A stretch of 64,000 nt of DNA from Neisseria leonii (GTDB lineage Bacteria > Pseudomonadota > Gammaproteobacteria > Burkholderiales > Neisseriaceae): the NCBI RefSeq assembly GCF_028776105.2, contig NZ_CP145606.1:1798001-1862000 (forward strand), in the 5' to 3' direction. Below are positions 16,492 through 26,341 of this stretch, piece by piece; the first letter of the stretch is position 1, and every line of letters starts with the position of its first letter. The notes under the pieces were generated by a model that saw nothing but the letters and a program-made list of their open reading frames with translations, was not told the DNA's origin and made no database searches. The position numbers and the translations under genes are program-made.

Positions 16492-16597
16492 TTCAGACGG
16501 CCGCTTTGTTGCCAACCGGAAGCCCGAACCGTCATTGTGCCGGTTTACGGCTTGTCAGCGTCATTGCGCCGCTGCGAAAACTGAAAGAAAGAAAATC

Positions 16598-17620
16598 ATG
16601 AATATAGCCCCCGTCGCGCTGCGCCGCCAGAGTGCGCGCACGCCGCACCCCACCGCCCTCTATTGGCGCAAATGCCAAGTCGAAGAACTGTTTGCCCTGC
16701 CGTTTCTCGATTTGGTGTATCAGGCCGCCGAAGTCCACCGCACCCATTTCCATCCGCGCGAAATCCAATTGTCCACTCTGCTGTCGATTAAAACCGGCGG
16801 CTGCCCCGAAGACTGCGAATACTGCCCGCAGTCGGCACACTACAACACGGGTTTGGGCAAATCGCAGATGATGGACGTGGACGAAATCCTCAAAATCGCC
16901 CAAACCGCCAAAGCACGCGGGGCGAGCCGTTTCTGCATGGGGGCGGCCTGGCGCGGGCCGAAGCCGAAAGATGTGGAAACCGTGTCCGAAATCATCAAGG
17001 CTGTGAAAGGCTTGGGGCTGGAAACCTGCGGCACTTTCGGTATGCTCGAAGAGGGCATGGCGCAGGACTTGAAAAACGCCGGTTTGGATTATTACAACCA
17101 TAATCTGGATACCGACCCCGACCGCTACAACGACATTATCCATACCCGCCGCCACGAAGACCGCATGGACACGCTGGGCAAAGTGCGCAGTGCGGGTCTG
17201 AAAGTGTGCTGCGGCGGGATTGTCGGCATGAACGAAACCCGTGCCGAACGTGCGGGGCTGATTGCCAGTCTGGCCAATCTCGACCCGCAGCCTGAAAGTG
17301 TGCCGATTAATCAGCTGGTCAAAGTGGAAGGCACGCCGCTGGCCGGTGCCGAAGATTTGGACTGGACGGAGTTTGTGCGCACCGTTGCCGTGGCACGGAT
17401 TACCATGCCGAAAAGTTATGTTCGCCTGTCGGCCGGGCGCAGCGGCATGAGCGAGGCGGTTCAGGCGATGTGTTTTCTCGCCGGCGCCAACTCGATTTTC
17501 TACGGCGACAAACTGCTGACCACCGACAACCCTGAAACCGACGGCGACCGCCTGCTGATGGACAAGCTGGATCTGTACCCCCTGCCGTGTCGGGAAAGCG
17601 TCTGCCATGACGGCGCATAA
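16598..17620 (+). CDS. bioB: Biotin synthase BioB
   Basis: A 340-aa radical-SAM enzyme that inserts sulfur into dethiobiotin. The SAM cluster cysteines are C69, C73 and C76 ([11 protein letters not shown]). Downstream pieces are the YYNHNLDT barrel motif, GGIVGMNET and the Arg-containing RLSAGR near the C-terminus. The ATG at 16598 is chosen because the upstream extension is not family-like and AGAAAGAAA precedes it. The end overlaps bioF by 14 bp, so translation is coupled. First gene of bioBFGC. Confidence 0.96.
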   Translation: MNIAPVALRRQSARTPHPTALYWRKCQVEELFALPFLDLVYQAAEVHRTHFHPREIQLSTLLSIKTGGCPEDCEYCPQSAHYNTGLGKSQMMDVDEILKIAQTAKARGASRFCMGAAWRGPKPKDVETVSEIIKAVKGLGLETCGTFGMLEEGMAQDLKNAGLDYYNHNLDTDPDRYNDIIHTRRHEDRMDTLGKVRSAGLKVCCGGIVGMNETRAERAGLIASLANLDPQPESVPINQLVKVEGTPLAGAEDLDWTEFVRTVAVARITMPKSYVRLSAGRSGMSEAVQAMCFLAGANSIFYGDKLLTTDNPETDGDRLLMDKLDLYPLPCRESVCHDGA

Positions 17621-18818
17621 TCCCGCGCTCCAAGCGCTTTCAGACGGCCTCTCGGCGCGTATGGCGGCATGGCGGGAAACGGGTATGCTGCGCACCCTGC
17701 CGCAGATGCAGCCCTGTGGCCGTTATGTGCTGGACGGCGGGCGGAAGCTGCTGAATCTGTCGGCCAACGATTATCTCGGACTGGCCGCCGATGAAGATTT
17801 GCGGCGGCAGTTTCTGCACACCCTTTCCGAGCACGAATATGTGTTCGGCTCATCGTCTTCGCGCCTGCTCGGCGGCAACCACCCTGTTTTTGACCGTTTG
17901 GAACACCTGATTGCGGCCCGTTACGGCCGCGAAGCCTGCCTGCTCTTCAACAGCGGCTATCACGCCAACAGCGGCATTCTGCCCGCGCTGGCCGACCGGG
18001 ATACGCTGATGGTTGCCGACAAGCGGGTGCATGCCAGCCTGATTGACGGTATGCGGCTGGCACGGGTACAGAACGGCGCGGCATTCTGCCGTTTCCCGCA
18101 TCAGGATTACGCGCGGCTGGCGGAAATCCTGCACGGGCGGGGGCGGCATTTTGCGCGGGTACTGGTGGTTACCGAAAGTATTTTCAGCATGGACGGCGAC
18201 TGTACCGACCTGCGTGCGCTGGTCGATTTGAAACGGCATTTCGACAATGTATTGTTGTATGTGGACGAGGCACACGCCGTCGGTGTGCGCGGCAGCGGCG
18301 GATTGGGGCTGGCGCAGGAACAGGACTGTATCGGCGGGATCGATTTTCTGGTCGGCACGTTCGGCAAGGCACTGGCGGCATCGGGTGCGTATCTGGTATG
18401 CGGCCGCGTCGTGAAAGACTGGCTGGTCAATACCGCCCGCCCGCTGCTGTTTTCCACCGCACTGCCGCCGGTTGCGGCCGAGTGGGCGGCATTTGTGTTT
18501 GCGCGGCTGCCGCAGTTTGAAGACAGAAGGCGGCATCTGGCCGCGCTGTCGCACCGTTTTCAGACGGCCTCGGCAGGCCTGCCGGGTACGGTGGCGGCCA
18601 CGGGCAGCCATCTTGTCCCTTATGTTTTGGGCGACCCTGCCCGTGCGCAGGCGTGTGCGCACCGTTTGCGGGCGGCGGGGTTCTACTGCCTGCCGGTACG
18701 GCCGCCGACCGTGCCGCCGGGGCGTGCCGGCGTGCGTTTTTCGCTCAACGCCGCCATGACGGAGGCGGAACTGGACGTGCTGGCTGCCGCGCTCGGGAGT
18801 CTGTCCGATGCGGATTGA
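17607..18818 (+). CDS. bioF: 8-amino-7-oxononanoate synthase BioF
   Basis: A 403-aa PLP enzyme condensing pimeloyl-ACP and alanine. PLP lysine K254 is in [28 protein letters not shown] and [16 protein letters not shown] are also visible. It is slightly longer than typical (about 385 aa). Two reverse DUS sit inside, near 17640 (encoding LSDGL) and near 18560 (encoding FQTA). It overlaps bioB and bioG. Confidence 0.95.
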   Translation: MTAHNPALQALSDGLSARMAAWRETGMLRTLPQMQPCGRYVLDGGRKLLNLSANDYLGLAADEDLRRQFLHTLSEHEYVFGSSSSRLLGGNHPVFDRLEHLIAARYGREACLLFNSGYHANSGILPALADRDTLMVADKRVHASLIDGMRLARVQNGAAFCRFPHQDYARLAEILHGRGRHFARVLVVTESIFSMDGDCTDLRALVDLKRHFDNVLLYVDEAHAVGVRGSGGLGLAQEQDCIGGIDFLVGTFGKALAASGAYLVCGRVVKDWLVNTARPLLFSTALPPVAAEWAAFVFARLPQFEDRRRHLAALSHRFQTASAGLPGTVAATGSHLVPYVLGDPARAQACAHRLRAAGFYCLPVRPPTVPPGRAGVRFSLNAAMTEAELDVLAAALGSLSDAD

Positions 18819-19461
18819 GTATTTGGTGTCGGCCGGCGGCGGGGAAGCCGTTCTGTATTTTTCCGGTTGGAGCTTTACGCCCGATGCGGTGCGCCATCTG
18901 GCCGCCCCCGAAGGCTGTGATGTGCTGGCCTGTTGGGCATACGGCGACAGCCTGCCCGATATGGATTTGACCGCTTACCGCCGCGTGCGGATTGTGGCGT
19001 GGTCGATGGGCTGCCTGATGGCGGAGCGGGCTGCGGCGCACTGGCGCGCACGCGGTCTGTTGTGCGGCGAAGTGGTGTCGGCTGTGGCGGTAAACGGTAC
19101 ACCGAAGCCGCGCGACCGGCGGTTCGGCATTGCGCCTGCGGTATTCGATGCCGTGCTGGCACGCCTGACACCGCAGCGTTATGCCGCTTTCCGCCAATCG
19201 TGCGGTGCGGCTGCGGCGCATCTGGCCGCCCGCCCGTTCGACGGTGCGGCTGCCGAGTTGGCCGCGCTGGTACGCCATACGGCGGCACCGGCGGCCGAAC
19301 CGCTGCCGTGGTGCCGCGCGCTGGTCGGTCTGCGGGACCGGGTGTTTCCGCCGTCTGCCCAGCAGCGGTACTGGCAGCCGCGTTGTGCCGTCGGGACGGC
19401 GGACGCGCCGCATTATCTTTTTGACCGTTACCGCGACTGGCAGCAGTTATGGCAGGGATAG
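18808..19461 (+). CDS. bioG: Pimeloyl-ACP methyl ester esterase BioG
   Basis: A 217-aa alpha/beta hydrolase of the DUF452/BioG type. BioG hydrolyses pimeloyl-ACP methyl ester and so releases the BioC-primed chain for BioF; it stands in for BioH in Neisseria, Haemophilus and others. The nucleophile is S66 in VAWSMGCLMAE, and the VNGTPKPRDRRFGI stretch is typical of BioG. A His near the C-terminus (APHYLFDRY) suits the triad. It overlaps bioF by 11 bp and bioC by 13 bp. Confidence 0.92.
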   Translation: MRIEYLVSAGGGEAVLYFSGWSFTPDAVRHLAAPEGCDVLACWAYGDSLPDMDLTAYRRVRIVAWSMGCLMAERAAAHWRARGLLCGEVVSAVAVNGTPKPRDRRFGIAPAVFDAVLARLTPQRYAAFRQSCGAAAAHLAARPFDGAAAELAALVRHTAAPAAEPLPWCRALVGLRDRVFPPSAQQRYWQPRCAVGTADAPHYLFDRYRDWQQLWQG

Positions 19462-20216
19462 ACAAACAGATGGTCGGGCGGCGTTTTGCCGCTGCGGCGG
19501 CGGGCTACGCGCAGCATACGCCCGTGCAGCGGCTGGTGTGCCGCCGCCTGCTGCACATGCTGGCCGCCCACGGCCGCCGCCGTTTCGGGCGGGTGCTGGA
19601 AATCGGCTGCGGCACCGGCGGGCTGACCCGTCTGCTGGATACGCATCTGCATGTGCGCGAATGGGTATTGAACGACTTGAATCCGCTGCTGCCGGATTTC
19701 CCGCTGCCTGCCGCGCCGTGGCGTTTTGTGCCGGGCGATGCCGAGCAGATCGCGTTCGGGACGGGCTGTGATTTGGTGGCGGCGGCTTCGGTGGTGCAGT
19801 GGTTTGTGCAGCCGCAGGCGTTTGTGCGGCGGGCGGCCGCCGCGCTGGATGCGGACGGACTGCTGCTGGTCGGCACGTTCGCACCGGGTAATCTGGGCGA
19901 AGTACGTGCGGCGGGCGGCGGCGGTTTGGACTATCCCTCTGCCGGACAGTGGCGCGGCTGGCTGGCGGCGGATTTCGAACTCTTGGCGTGGCATGAGGAG
20001 ACGGTGTGCCTGCGGTTTGACAGCCCGTCTGCGGTGCTGCGGCATTTGAAGGGCGGCGGTGTGAACGGTATCCGCAGCGGTGTGTGGAGCAGAGGCCGTC
20101 TGAATGCGTTTTGCGAAGCCTACAGCCGTTTTTCGGACGGCCGTTCCGTACCGCTGACCTACCGCCCGATGCTGTTTCTGGCGCGCAGAAAACGCCATGC
20201 CGTTCAGACGGCCTGA
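19449..20216 (+). CDS. bioC: Malonyl-ACP O-methyltransferase BioC
   Basis: A 255-aa SAM methyltransferase that methylates malonyl-ACP to start pimelate synthesis. SAM motif I VLEIGCGTGGLTRLL is near residues 50-64; LVAAASVVQWF and the late RPMLFLARRK match BioC. The C-terminus reads VQTA-stop because the reading frame runs into a reverse DUS (CAG ACG GCC TGA), so a DUS provides the last codons and the stop. It is the last gene of the biotin operon here; bioA and bioD are not in the window. Confidence 0.94.
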   Translation: MAGIDKQMVGRRFAAAAAGYAQHTPVQRLVCRRLLHMLAAHGRRRFGRVLEIGCGTGGLTRLLDTHLHVREWVLNDLNPLLPDFPLPAAPWRFVPGDAEQIAFGTGCDLVAAASVVQWFVQPQAFVRRAAAALDADGLLLVGTFAPGNLGEVRAAGGGGLDYPSAGQWRGWLAADFELLAWHEETVCLRFDSPSAVLRHLKGGGVNGIRSGVWSRGRLNAFCEAYSRFSDGRSVPLTYRPMLFLARRKRHAVQTA

Positions 20217-20256
20217 TGGCGTTGCGACAGATAAAAAGGGAAATAAAAGAGTGAAA

Positions 20257-21720
20257 ATGAATATGCTGCCGTTGCGCGAATCGGCTTTTGCCGCCCTGCC
20301 GGAGGGGTTTTACGCCCGCGTCCGCCCCGAACCGCTGGGCGGAGTGCACTGGGTGGCGCAGAATCACGCTTTGGCCGCCGAAATCGGTTTGCCGGAAGAT
20401 TTTTTCGATCGGCCCGGTGTGCTGGCGGCTTTGGGCGGCAGCGCGGCCGATTACCGCCCGCAGCCTTTGGCTTCGGTGTACAGCGGCCATCAGTTCGGCG
20501 TGTATGTGCCGCAGTTGGGCGACGGCCGCGCCGTATTGCTGGGCGCATCGGACGCGCCCGACGGGCGGGTGTGGGAATGGCAGCTCAAAGGGGCGGGCAA
20601 AACGCCGTTTTCGCGCTTTGCCGACGGCCGTGCCGTGCTGCGTTCGAGCATACGCGAATATCTGGCTTCGGAGGCGGTGCACGGCTTGGGGATTCCGACC
20701 ACGCGCGCGCTGGCTCTGGTCGGCAGTCCCGACGCGGTGTACCGCGAGCGGCAGGAAACGGCGGCCGTGCTGACACGGCTGGCACCGTGTTTTATCCGTT
20801 TCGGCCATTTGGAATATTTCGCCCGCCGAGGGCGGGAAGCCCCGTTGCGCGCGCTGCTGGATTTTCTGCTGGCGCACTATTTTCCTGCCGCAGCCGCCGC
20901 GCCGCAGCCGGATTTGGCATTATTTGATGCAATGGTGCAGAACAGTGCCGAATTGGCGGCGGCATGGCAGAGTGTCGGTTTCTGCCACGGCGTGCTGAAT
21001 ACCGATAATCTGTCCGTTTTGGGGCTGACCATCGATTACGGCCCGTTCGGTTTTCTCGATGCCTACGACAAGCATCATGTGCCGAACCGTTCCGACCGCG
21101 AAGGACGTTATGCCTATGGCGCGCAGCCGTATATCGTGCAGTGGAATCTGTCGCGTGCCGGTGCGGCTTTTCTGCCGTTCTGCGCCGCTGATGATTTGCG
21201 CGCCGTGCTGGAAGATTTTCCGCGCCGTTTTCAGACGGCCTACGAAGCCCGTATGCGCGCCAAACTCGGTTTGCGGACCGCCGATGCGGGCGATGGGCAG
21301 CTGATTGAAGACTTATTTGCCGCCTTGCAGGGCAGGGGCGTGGACTTTACCCTGTTTTTCCGCCGCCTGAGCGCGCTGGACAGCCGTCATGGCGCGCCGC
21401 TGCCGCCCGATTTGGCCGCGCTGCTGCCCGACGAGCCGCTGCCGCGTTTGGATAACTGGTTCGGCCGCTACCGCCGCCGTCTGCGCATGGAGGGCGTGCC
21501 GCAGGCGGAAAAAACGGCACAGATGAACCGTGCCAACCCGCTGTATATTCTGCGCAATTATCTGCTGGAACAGGCCATCGCGCAGGCGCAAAACGGGGAC
21601 TTCGGCGAAATCGGCCGTCTGCACCGCTGCCTGTCCGCCCCGTTTGACGAGCGCGCCGGATTTGCCGATTTGGCCGCCCCCGCTTGGGCGGCCGACATCT
21701 GCATCACCTGTTCCAGCTGA
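20257..21720 (+). CDS. selO: Protein adenylyltransferase SelO (YdiU)
   Basis: A 487-aa SelO pseudokinase that transfers AMP from ATP to hydroxyl side chains of target proteins, linked to redox stress. Signatures are VYSGHQFGVYVPQLGDGRA, LKGAGKTPFSRFADGRAVLRSSIREYLASEA, GVLNTDNLSVLGLTIDYGPFGF and the C-terminal CITCSS. The last bears the conserved Cys that is selenocysteine in eukaryotes. The ATG at 20257 is chosen; an in-frame GTG at 20251 is the alternative. A reverse DUS inside encodes RFQTA. Confidence 0.94.
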   Translation: MNMLPLRESAFAALPEGFYARVRPEPLGGVHWVAQNHALAAEIGLPEDFFDRPGVLAALGGSAADYRPQPLASVYSGHQFGVYVPQLGDGRAVLLGASDAPDGRVWEWQLKGAGKTPFSRFADGRAVLRSSIREYLASEAVHGLGIPTTRALALVGSPDAVYRERQETAAVLTRLAPCFIRFGHLEYFARRGREAPLRALLDFLLAHYFPAAAAAPQPDLALFDAMVQNSAELAAAWQSVGFCHGVLNTDNLSVLGLTIDYGPFGFLDAYDKHHVPNRSDREGRYAYGAQPYIVQWNLSRAGAAFLPFCAADDLRAVLEDFPRRFQTAYEARMRAKLGLRTADAGDGQLIEDLFAALQGRGVDFTLFFRRLSALDSRHGAPLPPDLAALLPDEPLPRLDNWFGRYRRRLRMEGVPQAEKTAQMNRANPLYILRNYLLEQAIAQAQNGDFGEIGRLHRCLSAPFDERAGFADLAAPAWAADICITCSS

Positions 21721-22118
21721 ATGCCCGTTTGCCGCCTTATGGAACGGATTCCGCAATCCGGAAACCTAAATCGGCACGGCGGCAGTTGTGGTGCCGTCCG
21801 ATGCGGAATGGGCGGATACGGGTATGTCAATCTGCACCGCAGAAATCCGGCAGGAACGGGGCATCCCCTTTGGTGTCTGCCTGATGCGGCCGCACCGGTT
21901 GGATAAGCTGTCCGGCAAGCGGCATCGGCTGCGGCGGCAGGCGGAATCACCGATACCCGTTTTTTCCCATGTTTTTTCTGCGGACGGATTGGAAAATCTG
22001 CCTAAAAATTGTACAATCGCGTCTTTGTTTCCGGCGGTTTGGGCGCGGCAGCGCGGCCAAGCCGCTTTTCTGCCCGCCGTGCGGCGGGTGCTTCCGAATC
22101 CTGTTTCCGGCGGGCTGT
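21721..22118. other. 398-bp region between selO and dusB
   Basis: No gene that I can recognise. Short open frames exist on both strands but none has a family-like sequence or a good start. The only clear element is the promoter at 21989-22017. GC stays high in the first 240 bp, which leaves room for a decayed gene. Confidence 0.4.
21989..22017 (+). promoter_or_regulatory. Predicted sigma70 promoter of dusB-fis
   Basis: TTGGAA, a 17-nt spacer and TACAAT in a locally AT-rich stretch, about 100 nt upstream of dusB. One of the best promoter matches in the window. Confidence 0.65.
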
Positions 22119-23120
22119 ATGCAGATTGGTTCCCACCTGATTTCCCCGCCGGTTGCGTTGGCACCGATGGCGGGGATTACCGACAAACCGTTCCGCCGTC
22201 TGGCCAAACGGTTCGGCGCGGGCTATGCCGTCAGCGAAATGCTGTCGAGTGATCCGTCGCTGCGCCACACCAAAAAAAGCCTGTTCCGCAGCGATTTTGA
22301 CGGCGAAACGGGCGTGCGCGCGGTGCAGATTGCGGGCAGCGACCCGAAGCAGCTGGCTGAAGCGGCGCGTTACAATGCGGACAACGGTGCCGAGATTATC
22401 GACATCAATATGGGTTGTCCGGCCAAAAAAGTGTGCAATGTGCTGGCCGGCAGCGCGCTGCTGCAAAACGAGGCGCTGGTGGGCGATATTCTGCGCGCGG
22501 TGGCGGGGGCGGTGGACGTGCCGGTTACGCTGAAAACCCGTTTGGGCTTTTGCGACACCAATAAAAATGTCCTCACGGTTGCCCGAATGGCCGAAGATGC
22601 CGGCATTGCCGCACTGGCGGTGCACGGGCGCACGCGCGAGCAGATGTACCGCGGCGATGCCACGTATGACTTAATCGGCGAGGTGAAACAGTGTGTGCGC
22701 CTGCCGCTGTGGGTGAACGGCGACATCACGTCGCCGCAGAAAGCCGCCGCCGTACTGGCGCAGACCGGAGCCGACGGCGTGATGATCGGGCGCGGCGCAC
22801 AGGGCCAGCCCTGGCTGTTTGCCGATACGGCCGCGTATCTGCGCGACGGTGTGCTGCCGCCTGCCCTGCCGTTTCAGACGGCCGCCGAGGCCGTCTGCGC
22901 CCATTTGGCCGAGATGCACGCGTTTTACGGCGAAACGGCCGGTGTGCGCATCACGCGCAAACACATCGGCTGGTACACCGCGCGGCTGGCGGGCGGCGAA
23001 GATTTCCGCAAAGCGTTCAACCGCATCGAGTCGGCCGCCGGACAATCTGATGCGCTGGCGGCGTTTCTGGCCGCGCAGCCGCTTGCCGAATGGCCGACGG
23101 ATTACCGTGAAGCCGTCTGA
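22119..23120 (+). CDS. dusB: tRNA-dihydrouridine synthase DusB
   Basis: A 333-aa flavoenzyme reducing uridine to dihydrouridine in tRNA. Motifs are LAPMAGITDKPFRRL (FMN site), DINMGCPAKKVCNVLAGSALL with catalytic Cys106, VHGRTREQMYRG and VNGDITSPQKA. The dusB-fis pairing, as in E. coli, supports DusB over DusA or DusC. The ATG at 22119 is the family start; the frame stays open upstream. The stop codon is provided by a DUS (GCC GTC TGA at 23112-23120). Confidence 0.93.
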   Translation: MQIGSHLISPPVALAPMAGITDKPFRRLAKRFGAGYAVSEMLSSDPSLRHTKKSLFRSDFDGETGVRAVQIAGSDPKQLAEAARYNADNGAEIIDINMGCPAKKVCNVLAGSALLQNEALVGDILRAVAGAVDVPVTLKTRLGFCDTNKNVLTVARMAEDAGIAALAVHGRTREQMYRGDATYDLIGEVKQCVRLPLWVNGDITSPQKAAAVLAQTGADGVMIGRGAQGQPWLFADTAAYLRDGVLPPALPFQTAAEAVCAHLAEMHAFYGETAGVRITRKHIGWYTARLAGGEDFRKAFNRIESAAGQSDALAAFLAAQPLAEWPTDYREAV

Positions 23121-23163
23121 ACGGCAGCGGTATTTTGAAAAAATGGAAAAATCGAGAATAATT

Positions 23164-23412
23164 ATGTCGTCCACCCCAACCGATATTGCCCACTGTATTT
23201 CACAAAGCCTTACCCGCTATTTCAGCCTTTTGGAAGGCGAGCCTGCACGCGATGTGTATGCGATGGTGCTGTGTCAGGTGGAAAAGCCGATGCTGGAAGT
23301 GGTGATGGCCGAATGCGGCGGCAACCAGAGCAAAGCCGCCGCCGTGTTGGGGCTGAACCGCAATACCTTGCGCAAAAAACTGCTGGAACACGGCCTGTTG
23401 GCCGCAGATTGA
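23164..23412 (+). CDS. fis: Fis-family DNA-binding protein
   Basis: An 82-aa nucleoid protein. The C-terminal helix-turn-helix [21 protein letters not shown] is the Fis signature, and [10 protein letters not shown] precedes it. Fis bends DNA and regulates rRNA and growth-phase genes. The ATG at 23164 is chosen; an in-frame ATG at 23143 would add seven residues. It follows dusB by 43 bp, keeping the conserved dusB-fis order. A DUS terminator follows. Confidence 0.93.
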   Translation: MSSTPTDIAHCISQSLTRYFSLLEGEPARDVYAMVLCQVEKPMLEVVMAECGGNQSKAAAVLGLNRNTLRKKLLEHGLLAAD

Positions 23413-23416
23413 ATAC

Positions 23417-23458
23417 GGGCCGTCTGAAAACGGGTATTGCTGCGTTTTCAGACGGCCT
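23417..23458 (+). terminator. Inverted DUS terminator after fis
   Basis: GGGCCGTCTGAA (23417-23428) and TTCAGACGGCCT (23447-23458) followed by TTTT. Stem of about 11 bp, loop 18 nt. Confidence 0.75.
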
Positions 23459-23475
23459 TTTGTGTGTTTTGCGGC

Positions 23476-23501
23476 ACAGTATGGAACCTGACGCATACTG
23501 T
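23476..23501. promoter_or_regulatory. 8-bp dyad upstream of purH
   Basis: ACAGTATG (23476-23483) and CATACTGT (23494-23501), separated by 10 nt, about 75 nt before the purH ATG. It could be an operator or an RNA hairpin; no known binding motif is recognised. Confidence 0.35.
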
Positions 23502-23573
23502 CCGATCCAAACGGTGCCGAACCCCGTTCCGGTACCTGCGATAACCCGAAATCTGCCTATAAGGAATCCTGTT

Positions 23574-25151
23574 ATGACCATTATCCGCCGTGCCTTAATC
23601 AGCCTGTCCGACAAAAACGGCGCTGTCGATTTCGCCCGTGCCCTGTCCGGGCAGGGGGTGGAAATCCTGTCTACCGGCGGTACCGCCAGGCTGCTGGCCG
23701 ATGCGGGGCTGCCCGTGATCGAAGTGGCCGACTACACCGGTTTCCCCGAAATGCTCGACGGGCGCGTGAAAACGCTGCACCCGAAAATCCACGGCGGCAT
23801 TCTCGGCCGCCGCGACCTGCCCGAACACACGGCCAAAATGGCCGAACACGGCATCGGCAACATCGATTTGGTGTGCGTGAACCTGTATCCGTTTGCCGCC
23901 ACCATCGCCAAACCCGGCTGCACGCTGGAAGACGCGGTTGAAAACATCGACATCGGCGGGCCGACGATGGTGCGTTCGGCGGCGAAAAACTGGAAACACG
24001 TCGCCATCGTCACCGACAACGCCGATTTTGACGCGGTAGTGGCGGAGTTGGAAAGCAGCGGCGGCGCATTGAGCGACAAAACCCGTTTCAACCTGTCGCG
24101 CAAAGCCTTTGCCCACACCGCGCAATACGACGGCATGATTGCCAACTACCTGACCGCGCTGTCGGACGACAAACTGGCGGGCGAGCCGGACATCGCCGCT
24201 TTCCCCGCGCAGTTCAACCAAAGCTGGATCAAAGTTCAGGACATGCGCTACGGCGAAAACCCGCACCAGCAGGCCGCGTTCTACCGCGATGCAGATCCCG
24301 CGCCGGGCAGCTTGGCCGCCTACCGCCAGCTTCAAGGCAAAGAATTGTCGTACAACAATATTGCCGATGCCGATGCCGCCTGGGAGGCGGTTAAGGCGTT
24401 TGACGCGCCCGCCTGTGTGATTGTCAAACACGCCAACCCCTGCGGCGTGGCCGTGGCAGACACCCCGCTGAACGCCTACAAACTGGCGTTTGCCACCGAC
24501 ACCACCAGCGCGTTCGGCGGCATTATCGCGTTTAACCGCGAAGTGGATGCGGCAACCGTGGAAGCGGTTACCGGCCAGTTTTTGGAAGTGCTGATGGCAC
24601 CGAAATTCAGCGACGAAGCCAAAGCCGTGATTGCCGCCAAGAAAAACGTGCGCGTGCTGGAAGTGCCGTTGGCGGACGGTGCGAACCGTTTTGAGTTGAA
24701 ACGGGTCGGCGGCGGGCTGCTGGTGCAGACACCCGATCTCCACCGCATCCGCCGCGAAGATTTGAAAGTGGTGAGCAAACGGCAGCCGACCGAACAGGAA
24801 TGGAACGATTTGCTGTTTGTGTGGAACGTGGCCAAATATGTGAAATCGAATGCCATTGTATTCGGCAAAGGCGGACAGACCTACGGCATTGGTGCCGGCC
24901 AGATGAGCCGTGTGGACTCCACCCGCATTGCCGCGCGCAAGGCGCAGGACGGCGGTTTCGATTTGAACGGCGCGTGTGCCGCATCCGATGCGTTCTTCCC
25001 GTTCCGCGACGGCGTAGATGTGATTGCGGAACAGGGCATCAAGGCGGTGATTCACCCCGGCGGTTCGGTGCGCGATGAGGAAGTGTTTGCTGCTGCCGAC
25101 GAGCACGGTATGGCGATGGTGCTGACCGGGGTGCGCCATTTCCGCCATTAA
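23574..25151 (+). CDS. purH: Bifunctional AICAR formyltransferase / IMP cyclohydrolase
   Basis: A 525-aa PurH catalysing the last two steps of IMP synthesis. The N-terminal cyclohydrolase domain ([46 protein letters not shown]) is followed by the transformylase domain. There, [26 protein letters not shown] and the C-terminal [30 protein letters not shown] are seen. The start ATG at 23574 has a GGA Shine-Dalgarno; the frame stays open much further upstream without family similarity. It stands as a single gene between DUS terminators. Confidence 0.97.
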   Translation: MTIIRRALISLSDKNGAVDFARALSGQGVEILSTGGTARLLADAGLPVIEVADYTGFPEMLDGRVKTLHPKIHGGILGRRDLPEHTAKMAEHGIGNIDLVCVNLYPFAATIAKPGCTLEDAVENIDIGGPTMVRSAAKNWKHVAIVTDNADFDAVVAELESSGGALSDKTRFNLSRKAFAHTAQYDGMIANYLTALSDDKLAGEPDIAAFPAQFNQSWIKVQDMRYGENPHQQAAFYRDADPAPGSLAAYRQLQGKELSYNNIADADAAWEAVKAFDAPACVIVKHANPCGVAVADTPLNAYKLAFATDTTSAFGGIIAFNREVDAATVEAVTGQFLEVLMAPKFSDEAKAVIAAKKNVRVLEVPLADGANRFELKRVGGGLLVQTPDLHRIRREDLKVVSKRQPTEQEWNDLLFVWNVAKYVKSNAIVFGKGGQTYGIGAGQMSRVDSTRIAARKAQDGGFDLNGACAASDAFFPFRDGVDVIAEQGIKAVIHPGGSVRDEEVFAAADEHGMAMVLTGVRHFRH

Positions 25152-25170
25152 GCTGTTTGGTTTATCGAAC

Positions 25171-25228
25171 AGGCCGTCTGAAACACCGTGCCGCCTGTCG
25201 GCGGCCGGCAGGCGTTTTCAGACGGCCT
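25171..25228. terminator. Inverted DUS pair after purH
   Basis: AGGCCGTCTGAA (25171-25182) and its reverse complement (25217-25228), directly before the small lipoprotein gene. Confidence 0.55.
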
Positions 25229-25245
25229 TCGGACAAGGGACGGGT

Positions 25246-25371
25246 ATGAAAACAGGCATTTTTGCCGTGTGGTGCGCGCTGGTATTGGCAGGCTGTGCCG
25301 GTACGGGTGGTTTTTTCCATGCTTCAAACGGCGGTGCGGCGGGCGGTATCAGTCAGCGCATCAGTTGGTAG
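25246..25371 (+). CDS. Small 41-aa predicted lipoprotein
   Basis: ATG at 25246, stop TAG at 25369-25371. The peptide is a lipoprotein signal sequence with lipobox LAGC (Cys17) followed by only about 24 mature residues rich in Gly, Ala and Ser, ending ISQRISW. A GGGACGGG stretch precedes the start. I do not recognise a family. It may be a small outer-membrane lipoprotein; the alternative is a chance frame, but the well-formed signal argues for a gene. It lies between the purH DUS pair and a TATAAT promoter for the next gene. Confidence 0.6.
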   Translation: MKTGIFAVWCALVLAGCAGTGGFFHASNGGAAGGISQRISW

Positions 25372-25432
25372 GTGCGCTTTTCCCGTTTGAAGCATTTACT
25401 CGGGAAAGATTCGCAAGTATAGGGGTTTCGGG

Positions 25433-25438
25433 TATAAT
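25433..25438 (+). promoter_or_regulatory. -10 element for the DUF3579-GNAT gene
   Basis: TATAAT, 50 nt before the ATG at 25489. A weak TTCGCA sits 17 nt upstream (25410-25415). Confidence 0.5.
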
Positions 25439-25488
25439 CCGCGCCATTCGCGCCGTTTCGGCGTGTGGCAACCATCAAGAGGTTTTCT

Positions 25489-26328
25489 ATGTCAGTCGGC
25501 AATTCTTCCCGCGAAATTGTGATTCACGGCACGACCGGTGCCGGCAAGACATTCCGCCCGAGCGACTGGGCGGAACGTTTGTGCGGCATTCTGTCTTCTT
25601 TCGACAAAAGCAACCGCCTGGCCTATCACGAATGGGTGCGTCCGATTCTGATCGATAAAGTGCGCTGCGTGGCGGTGGACAAACAGCTGGAAGACATCAA
25701 TCCGGCCATGTTCCGTTTCCTGATGGATTTTGCCGCCGACAACGATTTGCGCGTACTCGACGGTGCGGAGGCGGGCCGGCCTGCCGAAGCCGTTGTGCCG
25801 CAGGCAGAACCCGCCGGTGCCAAAGCGGAAGCCGAAAAGCCGTCCGGTATTTCCGCGCCCGATGTGCGTGCCGAAATCCGCGAAATCGAAGCGGCGCAGG
25901 CCGCTACGGCGTTTGCCGCACTCAGCGTGCTGCGTCCGGGCATTACCGATGTCGGACGTTTTGTCGAGCAGGTTCACGATTTGCAGAAAAATCAGGCTTA
26001 CCGTCTGTTCGGTGTATTTGAAGAAGGAAAAACCAACGCGGTGGCCGTCTGCGGCTTCCGTCTGGCACACAATTTCTCTTACGGCCGCTATCTGGATTTG
26101 GAAGATATTGTTACCGTACCTCAGGCGCGCAACCGGGGTTATGCCTCCCGCCTGCTGGCGAAACTCGCCGACATCGCGCGCGAAGAGGGTGCGGTCATGA
26201 TTAACGGCCACCTGCATGTCGGCAGCGACCGCGTTGCCGCCCACCGCCTCTATTACCAGCACGGTTTCGAAATCACTTCCCATTACTTCCTCTGCCGCAC
26301 CGACCAATTCCGTTCTTCGGCAAAATAA
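25489..26328 (+). CDS. DUF3579-GNAT fusion acetyltransferase
   Basis: A 279-aa protein with two parts. Residues about 1-90 (REIVIHGTTGAGKTFRPSDWAERLCG ... DINPAMFRFLMDFAADN) match the DUF3579 domain, which in many beta-proteobacteria is a separate small protein. After an Ala/Glu-rich linker (about 95-130), residues 140-279 form a GNAT N-acetyltransferase, with the acetyl-CoA loop region VTVPQARNRGYASRLLAKLADIA. The substrate is unknown. The ATG at 25489 follows an AAGAGG Shine-Dalgarno. Single gene with its own promoter and a DUS terminator. Confidence 0.8.
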   Translation: MSVGNSSREIVIHGTTGAGKTFRPSDWAERLCGILSSFDKSNRLAYHEWVRPILIDKVRCVAVDKQLEDINPAMFRFLMDFAADNDLRVLDGAEAGRPAEAVVPQAEPAGAKAEAEKPSGISAPDVRAEIREIEAAQAATAFAALSVLRPGITDVGRFVEQVHDLQKNQAYRLFGVFEEGKTNAVAVCGFRLAHNFSYGRYLDLEDIVTVPQARNRGYASRLLAKLADIAREEGAVMINGHLHVGSDRVAAHRLYYQHGFEITSHYFLCRTDQFRSSAK

Positions 26329-26341
26329 GCGGGCATACGGC

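Noticed and set aside
20251..20259. GTG at 20251 as the selO start
   Set aside because: Two codons later there is an ATG that matches the usual short N-terminus; the GTG cannot be excluded but has no advantage.
23595..25148. A 517-codon frame antisense to purH
   Set aside because: purH is complete with all motifs; the opposite frame has no recognisable family sequence.
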